A DNA stretch of 7,570 nt, from positions 2,024-9,593 of the forward strand of contig NZNL01000070.1 in the NCBI GenBank assembly GCA_002694855.1. Direction: 5' to 3'. A program made the position numbers and the translations under genes. Positions 1 through 6,661 of this stretch are shown piece by piece. Position 1 is the first letter of the stretch; each line of letters opens with the position of its first letter. Under the pieces are notes generated by a model. That model was not told the DNA's origin. It did no database searches and was given only the letters and a program-made list of their open reading frames with translations. The stretch comes from Gammaproteobacteria bacterium (GTDB lineage: Bacteria; Pseudomonadota; Gammaproteobacteria; Pseudomonadales; Pseudohongiellaceae).

Positions 1-1
1 G

Positions 2-463
2 GGAGTTCTAGAAAGTTATTTGTTAACAGGGTTCAACTTTCGGATGACAGACATTCAAGCAGCGGTGGGAATTGAGCAATTGAAAAAACTGTCATGCATC
101 ATAGAAAATCGCCGAAACTGCGGGCAATTATACAAAAAACTTCTCGGAGAAATCTCATGGATACAGACTCAAGAGGAAAAACCCCACAGCCGCACAAACT
201 GGCAGACATTTGTCTGCACCTTAGCAGATGACGCTCCATGTGATCGCTTTGAACTTATGAAAACCCTCGGCAAAAGGGGGATCGCCTCACGACGTTCGAA
301 CGTTAATGCGCATGAGGAACCGCCTTACAAACTGCAGGGTTGGAAACTTCCGGTCAGCGAACGTGTCGTAAGAAGAGGGATAGCCCTTCCCATGTTCGCT
401 GGTTTGACCGAAGAAAAGGTACTCCTATGCGTTCAAGTGATCAAGGAAATATATGGTTCCTGA
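2..463 (+). CDS. DegT/DnrJ/EryC1/StrS-family sugar aminotransferase, C-terminal part (5' end outside the window)
   Basis: This is the 3' end of a PLP-dependent aminotransferase that converts a keto-sugar nucleotide to an amino-sugar nucleotide in the cytoplasm. The reading frame is open from base 2 and gives 153 residues before a TGA stop. The TTG at base 20 is internal, not a start. The segment GFNFRMTDIQAAVGIEQL (residues 10-27 of the visible part) matches the family's conserved G-(Y/F)-N-(Y/F)-R-(M/L)-(T/S)-(D/E)-(I/L)-Q-A-A motif, which lies a few dozen residues after the PLP lysine. That lysine and the N-terminal cofactor half are upstream of the window. A later stretch, LGKRGIASRRSNVNAHEEPPY, followed by LPVSERVVRRGIALPMF, fits the family's C-terminal small domain (R-G-I..., then S-E-...-LP-(M/L)). 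The gene converges on the minus-strand hydrolase gene across 30 bp. Its sugar substrate and the position aminated cannot be told from this part. Confidence 0.93.
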   Translation, partial: GVLESYLLTGFNFRMTDIQAAVGIEQLKKLSCIIENRRNCGQLYKKLLGEISWIQTQEEKPHSRTNWQTFVCTLADDAPCDRFELMKTLGKRGIASRRSNVNAHEEPPYKLQGWKLPVSERVVRRGIALPMFAGLTEEKVLLCVQVIKEIYGS

Positions 464-493
464 TTCCGACAAAAAGAAGCTTCACAACATGAT

Positions 494-1336
494 CTATTTA
501 TAATAATTTTGAACCTTAAGCCTTTCTCCTACAGCTGTTCCTAAGGCCTGGGCACCAGGCAAATCGATCTGAGTGGTGACCAGTTCTCCAGCAAACTCAT
601 TGTATTTTCCTTGTGCAATAATTCCAGTTTTGTTGACGGCCAAGGAGCATCCCACCATTTTTTTCCCTTCATAAACGCCGCCGACAATAACTCCCACGCT
701 TGTAGCGCTTACAATAACTATATCATGGAGCCGCGCAAGAGTGTGATAGGGTAGAAACCATTTTTCACCATATGGATTCTTTCCCTCGGTGACAGAGTAA
801 TCCACCGTCCATGATGAAGGGGATAATATTATTTTAGCTCCCATGCGGGCTAAAGTATGTCCTATTTCCAGAGAGTCCTCATAATTATCGGAACAGATGT
901 TGACGCCTACGATGCCGAACCGTGTTTCTGCCACTGAAAGATTTCGTCCAATGGAATATATATTTTGTGCGACCTGCAACACATTAATTTTTTGGTACTT
1001 CAGAAGGATGTCCCCAGTGTCGTCTACAAGGATGGCCGAGTTATATATTCTATTTCCTGCCTTTTCAGTCAGCCCTGCGCAAACATACATTTTATGGTTG
1101 CAGGCATGCTGACAAATTATGTCGCTGTATGGTCCAGGAATAGGTTTGGCTTCCAACTTTGCGCTGGGATGCGTCCAAGCAAGATCAAGACATTCAGGGA
1201 GCAGAACCAAATCACAATTATTGTTAGCCGCATCAGCAATCATTTGGCCGCAACGCTCCAAATTGCGTTCAGGTTCACCCCCCTCAACCAGTAGTTGCCC
1301 CATTCCGATCTTAAGCGAAGATTTATCCATATGCAT
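494..1336 (-). CDS. Carbon-nitrogen hydrolase (nitrilase superfamily amidohydrolase)
   Basis: This is a predicted cytoplasmic amidase/nitrilase-fold enzyme that hydrolyses a non-peptide C-N bond. At 280 residues it is the normal length for a single-domain member. The Glu-Lys-Cys triad is visible: Glu48 in LLPECLD, Lys116 in KYQKIN and Cys148 in GVNICSDNYED. Further family signs are GLTEKAGNRIYNSAILVD (88-105) and the N-terminal IGMGQLLVEGG. There is no signal peptide or membrane segment. The first ATG is used; a second in-frame ATG lies two codons on. The only purine-rich site is AAGG 14 nt upstream, so translation may depend on coupling to the flavin-reductase-like gene, which ends 32 bp upstream on the same strand. 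Relatives often read K-I-N-E-L after the lysine, whereas this one reads K-I-N-V-L, so an accessory acidic residue may be missing (from memory, not checked). The substrate is unknown; an amide, formamide, amidine or carbamoyl group on a sugar intermediate is conceivable. Confidence 0.92.
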   Translation of the reverse strand: MHMDKSSLKIGMGQLLVEGGEPERNLERCGQMIADAANNNCDLVLLPECLDLAWTHPSAKLEAKPIPGPYSDIICQHACNHKMYVCAGLTEKAGNRIYNSAILVDDTGDILLKYQKINVLQVAQNIYSIGRNLSVAETRFGIVGVNICSDNYEDSLEIGHTLARMGAKIILSPSSWTVDYSVTEGKNPYGEKWFLPYHTLARLHDIVIVSATSVGVIVGGVYEGKKMVGCSLAVNKTGIIAQGKYNEFAGELVTTQIDLPGAQALGTAVGERLKVQNYYK

Positions 1337-1368
1337 TCATTGTTTACAAACCTTAATTCGTTCTATTC

Positions 1369-2772
1369 TCAGACCCGATTATTTCTAACCTCTGGCCACG
1401 GAACCCACTCCAAACAGTTTTGAACTGTGACGTCAGCCCGAACCCGTATCTTTAAAACTTCTCCTATGAACATGATGTGTGTGCCTAACCGGATTTCATC
1501 CACTACTTTACAATCAAAATGGATGGGGAGAGAAGAGCAAATTGGAGCCCACTCAGAATCTTCTATCGGCAAGCCGGCGTTAGCAACTTTTTTTGGATCC
1601 CCGCTAAGCGAAATATTTCCAGCATAACGAATAGCATCGATTACTGTCTCATCAATATAAGGGATACCACAGCCGAATTTTCCGCTTTCCCTAAGAATTC
1701 CCAGCGTTTTTCTTGGACTATAGCGCTCATTAATCGCCGCATAGGATACACAGGGTGTAATTATAAAGGGGTTTCGGCTAATAATGGTTGTGGATCCGCA
1801 AGGCATGAGATTTGGAGTCCTTTCTCTAGTCCATGACGTAATCATGCCCACTGAAGAGGGGAAAAAGCATGGCCATCGAGCCCGGTCATTATCAACCTCT
1901 ACCTGATCCTCGGGTAAAGGCGGTAGATGCTTGATAGCCATTCCATTTTCTGTGGTATCCGCTTCAAACGCGATGGTCCCTAATGAGGGAAATTTGTAGT
2001 GAGGTGTGTAGCCCTTTTGATAGCGGACTCCTAGGTCGGGCTTTGGACTCGATTTTATCGACCCCTGCGAAGTAGTTGAGGGTTTCCATGTCGGTAAGCT
2101 TTGCCAGCAAATTTGGCTTTGGCCTTTGGCAATATCCTGTCGGAGCTGAATTAAATTAATTTCGAAAAAATAGACTCGGTGACTACCAGCGTCTAGCCAC
2201 GGTTTTTCAAATATGGGTTTGCCATCAAAGTCTTTTCCGGGTTTTGCCAGACGGCCTTCGTAAACCATGTAGGCATCTTCAAAAACAGGAGAGGCATTTG
2301 TGATCCCTTCGCGCGTCGTCAGGCCTGATTTTTCCAAACGCTTGAACGTTTTATTTTCCAGGGTGGAAGAAATAGCATTCATAACCCGGTTCAGGCTATT
2401 ACCAATAGGCAGATATTGAACCGAGATCCCCTGACTACGCTCGAGCGTTTCTGTAAACTGTTGTCTGCAATAATGGCGATCTGATAATTCCTTTTTGCAG
2501 AAACTTAAGGCCAAAACATATGGAAAACGATTTACAATAGAGGCTCCTACTACTTTTTCCAATGCTTGGTTTCCTTCGAATGCCGTAGTAACAAAGCACA
2601 TGGGTGCAGGAAAAAAAGCCGGCCACCGGCTGTCTTTGGCAAGAATTTCGGTATCCTCCGGCAGGGTCATCTCGTAAATGTTTTTATTTTTAATGAATTT
2701 CCATTGAGAATTTTCTCTTAAATCTGATTGGGGCCAAAAATATTTGTGCGGATGAAGTGCTTTGCTTAACAT
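1369..2772 (-). CDS. Tandem flavin-reductase-like (FMN-binding split-barrel) protein
   Basis: This 467-residue protein appears to contain two flavin-reductase-like split-barrel domains, roughly residues 37-215 and 286-455. Ordinary members are single domains of about 160-210 residues. The copies share a signature: LPED (37-40), then RWPAFFP (49-55), against LPED (286-289), then RWPCFFP (299-305). The second copy is the more canonical: it has a VGMITSW strand (308-314), SRNPFIITP (332-340) where the family has its S-x-x-P-P segment, and a C-terminal SSLPIHFDCKVVDEIRLG plus THIMFIGEVL (413-440), the usual end of the barrel. The first copy has matching but more diverged parts: GASIVNRFPYVLALSF (76-91) and AGSHRVYFFEINL (195-207). 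Members bind FMN and reduce flavin or carry out redox steps, so a flavin-dependent role is likely but the substrate is unknown. No Shine-Dalgarno sequence precedes the ATG. The amidohydrolase gene follows after 32 bp, suggesting co-transcription. Confidence 0.82.
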   Translation of the reverse strand: MLSKALHPHKYFWPQSDLRENSQWKFIKNKNIYEMTLPEDTEILAKDSRWPAFFPAPMCFVTTAFEGNQALEKVVGASIVNRFPYVLALSFCKKELSDRHYCRQQFTETLERSQGISVQYLPIGNSLNRVMNAISSTLENKTFKRLEKSGLTTREGITNASPVFEDAYMVYEGRLAKPGKDFDGKPIFEKPWLDAGSHRVYFFEINLIQLRQDIAKGQSQICWQSLPTWKPSTTSQGSIKSSPKPDLGVRYQKGYTPHYKFPSLGTIAFEADTTENGMAIKHLPPLPEDQVEVDNDRARWPCFFPSSVGMITSWTRERTPNLMPCGSTTIISRNPFIITPCVSYAAINERYSPRKTLGILRESGKFGCGIPYIDETVIDAIRYAGNISLSGDPKKVANAGLPIEDSEWAPICSSLPIHFDCKVVDEIRLGTHIMFIGEVLKIRVRADVTVQNCLEWVPWPEVRNNRV

Positions 2773-2905
2773 TATCTATACCGGGATAAAGTAAATAAGC
2801 TGATTTAATTGAGGGTTTTGGGTTTATGGTTAGGCCTTCTTTGGCGGAAACTAATTTTTTTTCCGAATGAACAAATTTGAAGTAAATGCAGGTTTTAAAT
2901 AAAAA

Positions 2906-4054
2906 TCAATATTCAAAATACTTCAAATAGGTGGATTTTGGGAAAAGATCAACATAGGTCAAGAGTTTAATTAGGTACTTAAACCGCTTAAGTGTCGACA
3001 GATTAGTTTTGTAATCCAGAAATGTTTTTTTTGGAATCTTTAGGATATTATCGAATTCTTCTTGGCTTAATCCAAGTCTTTTTAGGCACAGATCTATGAC
3101 TTTGGGGTCTTCAATAACATAAACATCCTTCATTCTATCCAGTGCTTCTTCCCGGGACATCTGACTTGATCTAATCAAGGCCCCATAGTGAAGGAGCCTT
3201 CGATCGATATTGAATTTTACCCTGAGAATATAAGTCATTAGTGATTGATAAAGGTCGTCGAGATGATGAGCTCCCGGATAGACCCAGTCTAGTTCGTTGC
3301 TTAGAATGTCATCGACTTCATCGCGAACGTAATTTACCATGTAAAGAGGAAATATAGTTTTAATTCGCTTGAAAATAGTATAGTAAGCCAATTGGTACAA
3401 TCCTAAATTAAAACCAGGGTCAAGGGGTTGCCATTTTCGTAATTTAATTTTTCCAAAACGCCCATGAACGTCTTGGAGATACCTACCCTCCATATATAGC
3501 CAGCCAATGGGAGCAACTCCTTCGGTTCTAAATGAATGGCCAACTAAAACGTATTTAATATTCTCCTGAAGGGCTGAGGAATATAGCGCAGTGGCAATTC
3601 CTAAGTCGTTGGGCATTCCCAAATCGGGGGTGGACGCTTTTAGAAAGGCAACTCTTATATCCTTGGATTCTCTCCAATCGGAGGTAACGGTTTTTAAATC
3701 CACACCCAATTTCTTAGTAACGTTGGTCATATTTTCTCCTGCGACCGGATTGCCAAATCCATCGTTGAAATGGACAGCAAGGGGGCGCAAGCCCAGTTTT
3801 TTGGCTAAATAAAGTGTATAACAGCCATCTCGTCCGCCACTGATTCCGACCACGCAATCATACTTTCTTCCCCTTCCAGCTTTTATTATTTTCTGAATTA
3901 TAATTTTAAACTTTTTCTGTCCCTGTTGGTTTAATGGAAATTCCTGATCGAGCTCATTATGCATTTTGCAAAAGTTGCATTCTCCGCTTTGATCAAACTT
4001 TACTCCTAAAACTGTTGTATCAATACAACATTTGGTACAAATTTGGTGTCTCAT
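2906..4054 (-). CDS. N-acetyl sugar amidotransferase, WbpG/PseA-type ATP-pyrophosphatase
   Basis: This cytoplasmic enzyme of the PP-loop ATP-pyrophosphatase fold is predicted to adenylate an N-acetyl group on a sugar nucleotide or lipid-linked sugar and replace the oxygen with ammonia, giving an acetamidino sugar. Its 382 residues are usual for the family. The N-terminus has two cysteine pairs, CTKC (6-9) and CNFC (26-29), the putative zinc site that characterises the WbpG group. The ATP loop is clear as GISGGRDGCYT (70-80), followed by LGLRPLAVHFNDGFGNP (87-103), with the H-(F/V)-(N/D)-(D/N)-G motif. KYVLVGHSFRTEG (167-179) is also typical. The ATG is supported by the conserved start MRHQICTKC, although no Shine-Dalgarno is seen. 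A sigma70-like promoter lies about 70-100 bp upstream. In characterised systems ammonia comes from HisH/HisF-like partners; neither is in this window, so they may be elsewhere in the locus. Confidence 0.93.
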   Translation of the reverse strand: MRHQICTKCCIDTTVLGVKFDQSGECNFCKMHNELDQEFPLNQQGQKKFKIIIQKIIKAGRGRKYDCVVGISGGRDGCYTLYLAKKLGLRPLAVHFNDGFGNPVAGENMTNVTKKLGVDLKTVTSDWRESKDIRVAFLKASTPDLGMPNDLGIATALYSSALQENIKYVLVGHSFRTEGVAPIGWLYMEGRYLQDVHGRFGKIKLRKWQPLDPGFNLGLYQLAYYTIFKRIKTIFPLYMVNYVRDEVDDILSNELDWVYPGAHHLDDLYQSLMTYILRVKFNIDRRLLHYGALIRSSQMSREEALDRMKDVYVIEDPKVIDLCLKRLGLSQEEFDNILKIPKKTFLDYKTNLSTLKRFKYLIKLLTYVDLFPKSTYLKYFEY

Positions 4055-4120
4055 ATTTTATTTAATAAAAAGAAGAACGGCCAGTTAGTGATCTGCAAGA
4101 AGTGCTAAAAAACAACGTGG

Positions 4121-4150
4121 AGTATATACTTCAATCTAAAAGATTGTAAA
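4121..4150 (-). promoter_or_regulatory. Sigma70-like promoter upstream of the amidotransferase gene
   Basis: Read on the minus strand, a -35 box TTTACA (4150-4145, five of six matches to TTGACA) is followed by an 18-bp spacer and a -10 box TATACT (4126-4121, five of six matches to TATAAT). Transcription would begin near 4114, leaving a leader of about 60 nt before the ATG at 4054. It sits in the largest gap within the minus-strand run, so it would let the amidotransferase and the genes after it be expressed apart from the deacetylase-formyltransferase pair. Two palindromes overlap it: AGTATATACT (4121-4130) covers the -10 box, and CAATCT-AAA-AGATTG (4132-4146) fills most of the spacer and could be an operator. 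This is a prediction from consensus only. Confidence 0.5.
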
Positions 4151-4272
4151 GCATCATATTTTCTTAAAATAAGCTATAGTTACCGGTCGATTTTTTTTAT
4201 AAAGGTCCAACGATCAACCTCACCTGTCAATAATAAACTAAGCAGAATAGCTGTTCGTGATGCAGCACGTTT

Positions 4273-5262
4273 TTAGGTTTTCTGTGTATTAATCATATAT
4301 ATCCAGTCTTCTACCCGTATACCTAGTGTCATCCTGATAGACGTCCACCGCTGGCCTGGCAAAAAAGCTTCTGTTTCGTTTTCATAGCGACACTCCGCTA
4401 ACGCTAATATCCCGTCTCCGCTTTTAATCCAACTTTCTCCCGAATTTTTATCGTTCTTTATCACGTGGCCTGGCATGGCTAGGTCTTTCGTTTGACTTTG
4501 CACAATTCGACTTTTTATGACAATCAACTTTCTTACCTTTCCCTCGCAAACGTGATACGTGTATGCACCTGAAAAAGGATAACACGTAGCACGTATGAGG
4601 TTGTGGATAGTTTTTACAGAAGCATTCCACTCAATAAAACCATACTCTGGAAGTCTAGGATAGCAGCGAAAAGACTCCGAGCTATCTAGATCGGCATACT
4701 TTAACGTATAACTCTCATCAGATTGCAATTTATCGAGGACTTGAACAAAAAGTTCTGGGAGTACTTTTTCTGACCAACTGTATATATCGGTAATAGTGGT
4801 ATTCTCATTCAATCGTAATTGCCTCTTACCAACAATTCGCCCACAGTCAAGTTTGTCTCCCTCTACAAAGTGGACGGAGGCTGTTATCGATTGGTCCCCC
4901 TCAATAATTGCCCAATTTGAACAAGCATTGCCTCTGTACTTGGGTAGATCCCCATGGTGAGCATTCAAGATTCCTAAGCGAAATAAATTAATATGCCTCT
5001 CGTGAAACAGGGTCTTCCAATTTATACTGATGCCTACGTCTGACCCTCGACATAGTTCAATAACCTCTAGGGAGTCCAAATTATTAGTTAAGAGGAATGG
5101 TGCTTCAATAGAGTCCGCTAATTTTTGGAAGTCCTCTCCGGTGCAGTTGTTTTCTGGCGCTGCTTCGGCTGTAATAACTGCATTAACTTGATGACCTTGT
5201 TGGTGTAGTAATAAAGCCGTGTTGTAAAGCATTTGAGTATGCCCAATTATTACTAGTTGCAT
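4273..5262 (-). CDS. Sugar N-formyltransferase (methionyl-tRNA formyltransferase fold)
   Basis: This enzyme is predicted to move a formyl group from N10-formyltetrahydrofolate to the amine of an amino-sugar nucleotide in the cytoplasm, as in the N-terminal domain of ArnA, VioF and QdtF. I start it at the ATG at 5262 (329 residues) rather than the TTG two codons upstream, because AGG at 5271-5269 lies 6 nt before the ATG. The N-terminal MQLVIIGHTQML is the Rossmann-like start. The catalytic core is intact: Asn100 and His102 in LNAHHGDLPKYRG, and Asp139 in EGDKLDCGRI, with the family's N-x-H then D spacing of about 37. The formyltransferase C-terminal domain follows, with RLPEYGFIEWN (203-213) and IRATCYPFSGAYT (223-235), as in ArnA-like proteins. 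The strong PF-(S/P)-GA-Y/T motif and a glycan locus favour a sugar substrate over Met-tRNA. It follows the deacetylase gene after 12 bp. Confidence 0.92.
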   Translation of the reverse strand: MQLVIIGHTQMLYNTALLLHQQGHQVNAVITAEAAPENNCTGEDFQKLADSIEAPFLLTNNLDSLEVIELCRGSDVGISINWKTLFHERHINLFRLGILNAHHGDLPKYRGNACSNWAIIEGDQSITASVHFVEGDKLDCGRIVGKRQLRLNENTTITDIYSWSEKVLPELFVQVLDKLQSDESYTLKYADLDSSESFRCYPRLPEYGFIEWNASVKTIHNLIRATCYPFSGAYTYHVCEGKVRKLIVIKSRIVQSQTKDLAMPGHVIKNDKNSGESWIKSGDGILALAECRYENETEAFLPGQRWTSIRMTLGIRVEDWIYMINTQKT

Positions 5263-5274
5263 GATCAACCTAGC

Positions 5275-6015
5275 TTATTTGTTTTTATTGGAAATAAGTT
5301 CATTAATGCATCGCCCACCAAAGTTAGATAGATAATCAACCAATTCGAGGAAAAATGTTTTTGGGCCATGGTTATTACTGATATGAGGACGTATAAAGTC
5401 AAGATTCCACGTATGTATTGGTTTTTCGCGTTTGAGTTTTTCATATACGCTGAATTTATTAGTATTGAGAACAATATATACGGGATGGAAATTAAACACT
5501 TTCAACCCTTTGACATGGAGTCTTGGGTCTGACAACGCCCAGATAGAATCTTCCTCAAACATTTCAACATCATCCTCCCAAAAGTAAGGTATGCGCCAAA
5601 GGTTCGCTCCTTGGCACCTGAAATAGTGCTGAACCAAATTAGGGGTTCTTGGTAAAAAGAGCGAGACGTCAATCGAAATACCATAGTCTTTTGAGGCTTT
5701 GACTAAAAAAAGAGAAGATTGATATAAAGCATGAGTTCTCATGCTTATAGCCTCAGGAGCGATCTTCTTAAGATGTCGTAATACCTCATCTTCGCTACGC
5801 CCATGCGTACTTCCAGGCAAACAATTCGGGTGAATACCTATTTCGAATAAATCCTTTCTTCGCCTTATCATTTCTACAGCAGGAGAAGCATGTGTAACAA
5901 ACCACGTTGCTTTTACTTGGGCCCTTATAAGTTCGTTCGCCACATATTCAATCATCCAATCAGGTGCCCAATCTAAATCAATCGTAAGAATGTAGTCATT
6001 ATTTGTATCTACCAT
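5275..6015 (-). CDS. NodB-like polysaccharide deacetylase family protein, probably WbmS-like
   Basis: This 246-residue protein resembles the CE4 (NodB) deacetylase fold, whose members remove N-acetyl groups using a metal held by Asp and His. The opening YILTIDLDWAPDW carries Asp13 and Asp15 where classical members have T-F-D-D-G. KATWFVTHASP (35-45) matches the usual A-T-F-F strand, and FEIGIHPN (57-64) the E-(I/V)-(G/A)-x-H motif, with His62 the likely metal ligand. A canonical H-x-x-x-H is absent; the next histidine is His71. MRTHALYQSS (92-101) corresponds to the R-x-P-Y motif, and VFNFHP (173-178) to the late histidine motif. It recalls the WbmS family of O-antigen loci, a tentative assignment. 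There is no signal peptide, so it would act on a cytoplasmic precursor rather than on finished polymer. It is the first gene of the minus-strand run and sits 12 bp before the formyltransferase ATG. Confidence 0.82.
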   Translation of the reverse strand: MVDTNNDYILTIDLDWAPDWMIEYVANELIRAQVKATWFVTHASPAVEMIRRRKDLFEIGIHPNCLPGSTHGRSEDEVLRHLKKIAPEAISMRTHALYQSSLFLVKASKDYGISIDVSLFLPRTPNLVQHYFRCQGANLWRIPYFWEDDVEMFEEDSIWALSDPRLHVKGLKVFNFHPVYIVLNTNKFSVYEKLKREKPIHTWNLDFIRPHISNNHGPKTFFLELVDYLSNFGGRCINELISNKNK

Positions 6016-6104
6016 CTAGATTCTTTAAGAAGTTGAACACTATTTATGTTTTCTCATCACAGTATGGTTTTTTGAATCGTAACACAAATCGTGAATTCGT
6101 GTGT

Positions 6105-6581
6105 ATGTTGAGTCGAAATAAGAGTTTCACAAAAGTTTTTAAGTTTTTGCCGATTGTTGCACGATATAGTTTTGCGGATATATATTTCACGGAAAACTCT
6201 AAGCAAGCCTAGGTGACCTTAAAAATGTTATATGATTTTTATTCACCATCTGCTTAACCTTGTGGGGAAAATGATATTAAACTTATATTTTATGTTGGAT
6301 CTTATGGAAATTATGATTTCAAACTTTTCTACATTAGGAGCTAATCCACTGGTTTTGATCCTAGTTGCACTGAGATATCAAGTTTGAAGAGTATAGCGTA
6401 GCTCTCTTTTGTCGATAATTTGCGCTATATCAGACGTAAGGGTGTAACTGAATTAGCAAAGAATGTTGTTATAAAAGATGTGTCGATGGAGAAGTTTTTC
6501 CTTTATATCAATGGCGCTTCTCTGTATTTTGTCAGGGAATTGAAACTATGGACAAGTCCTCAAACACAGAATAAGATATAG
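6105..6581 (+). pseudogene. Degraded FkbM-like methyltransferase remnant with internal stops
   Basis: The region between the divergent deacetylase and acyltransferase genes holds no intact gene, but one reading frame looks like decayed coding sequence. From ATG 6105 to TAG 6579-6581 it is interrupted in frame by TAG 6210-6212, TAA 6255-6257, TAA 6342-6344 and TAG 6399-6401, with no frameshift needed. Between the stops it reads NDIKLIFYVGSYGNYDFKLF (6270-6329), then STGFDPSCTEISSLKSIA (6345-6398), then NVVIKDVSMEKFFLYINGAS (6462-6521) and LYFVRE. The order and spacing resemble FkbM SAM-dependent methyltransferases: F-D-V-G-A-N-x-G, then F-E-P-x-P-x-x-x-x-x-L, then an A-(V/L)-x-D-x-x-G-x-x-x-(F/L)-Y-(I/L) strand and S-S-L. 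The Asp of D-V-G is Tyr here. It lacks the expected C-terminal part and runs up to the acyltransferase gene. The family call is inference; the in-frame stops are direct. Bases 6582-6646 show nothing else. Confidence 0.5.
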
Positions 6582-6650
6582 AAAGATGAGGTAAGCTTAT
6601 GGTCTGATGCAAAAAGTTCAGGGTGAATAGCTCTATGGAGCTTAAGGGGA

Positions 6651-6655
6651 AAGGA
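6651..6655 (+). promoter_or_regulatory. Shine-Dalgarno site fixing the acyltransferase start
   Basis: AAGGA lies 6 nt before the ATG at 6662, within a purine-rich run from 6645 to 6657. It is the clearest ribosome-binding site in the window. It favours the ATG at 6662 over the in-frame GTG at 6623 or ATG at 6635, neither of which has a comparable site. Confidence 0.72.
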
Positions 6656-6661
6656 AATCTA

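Noticed and set aside
897..1388. Three overlapping plus-strand open frames (897-1112, 965-1294, 1119-1388)
   Set aside because: They lie opposite the amidohydrolase gene, which has an intact catalytic triad; their translations show no recognisable motifs.
1427..2677. Plus- and minus-strand short frames inside the flavin-reductase-like gene
   Set aside because: They are shadows of the 467-residue coding frame, with no family motifs or ribosome sites.
2845..2865. Hairpin CGGAAA...TTTCCG as a terminator after the amidotransferase gene
   Set aside because: The stem is six pairs and half A-T, the loop is nine bases, and no T-run follows on the minus strand.
3591..3812. Plus-strand frame of 73 codons
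   Set aside because: It is antisense to the conserved ATP-loop region of the amidotransferase.
4256..4274. Hairpin CGTG...CACG followed by five T on the plus strand
   Set aside because: The stem has only four pairs, and no plus-strand gene lies upstream for it to terminate.
5265..5684. Minus-strand frames at 5265-5474 and 5502-5684
   Set aside because: They are alternate frames within the deacetylase-like gene and have no motifs of their own.
6020..6100. Possible promoter for the deacetylase gene (TTGTGT, 17 bp, TACTGT on the minus strand)
   Set aside because: Both boxes match consensus at only about half their positions; in AT-rich sequence this is not enough.
6105..6581. Stop-codon readthrough or recoding in the methyltransferase-like frame
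   Set aside because: Both TAA and TAG interrupt it, and intact neighbours use the same codons as normal stops, so decay is simpler.
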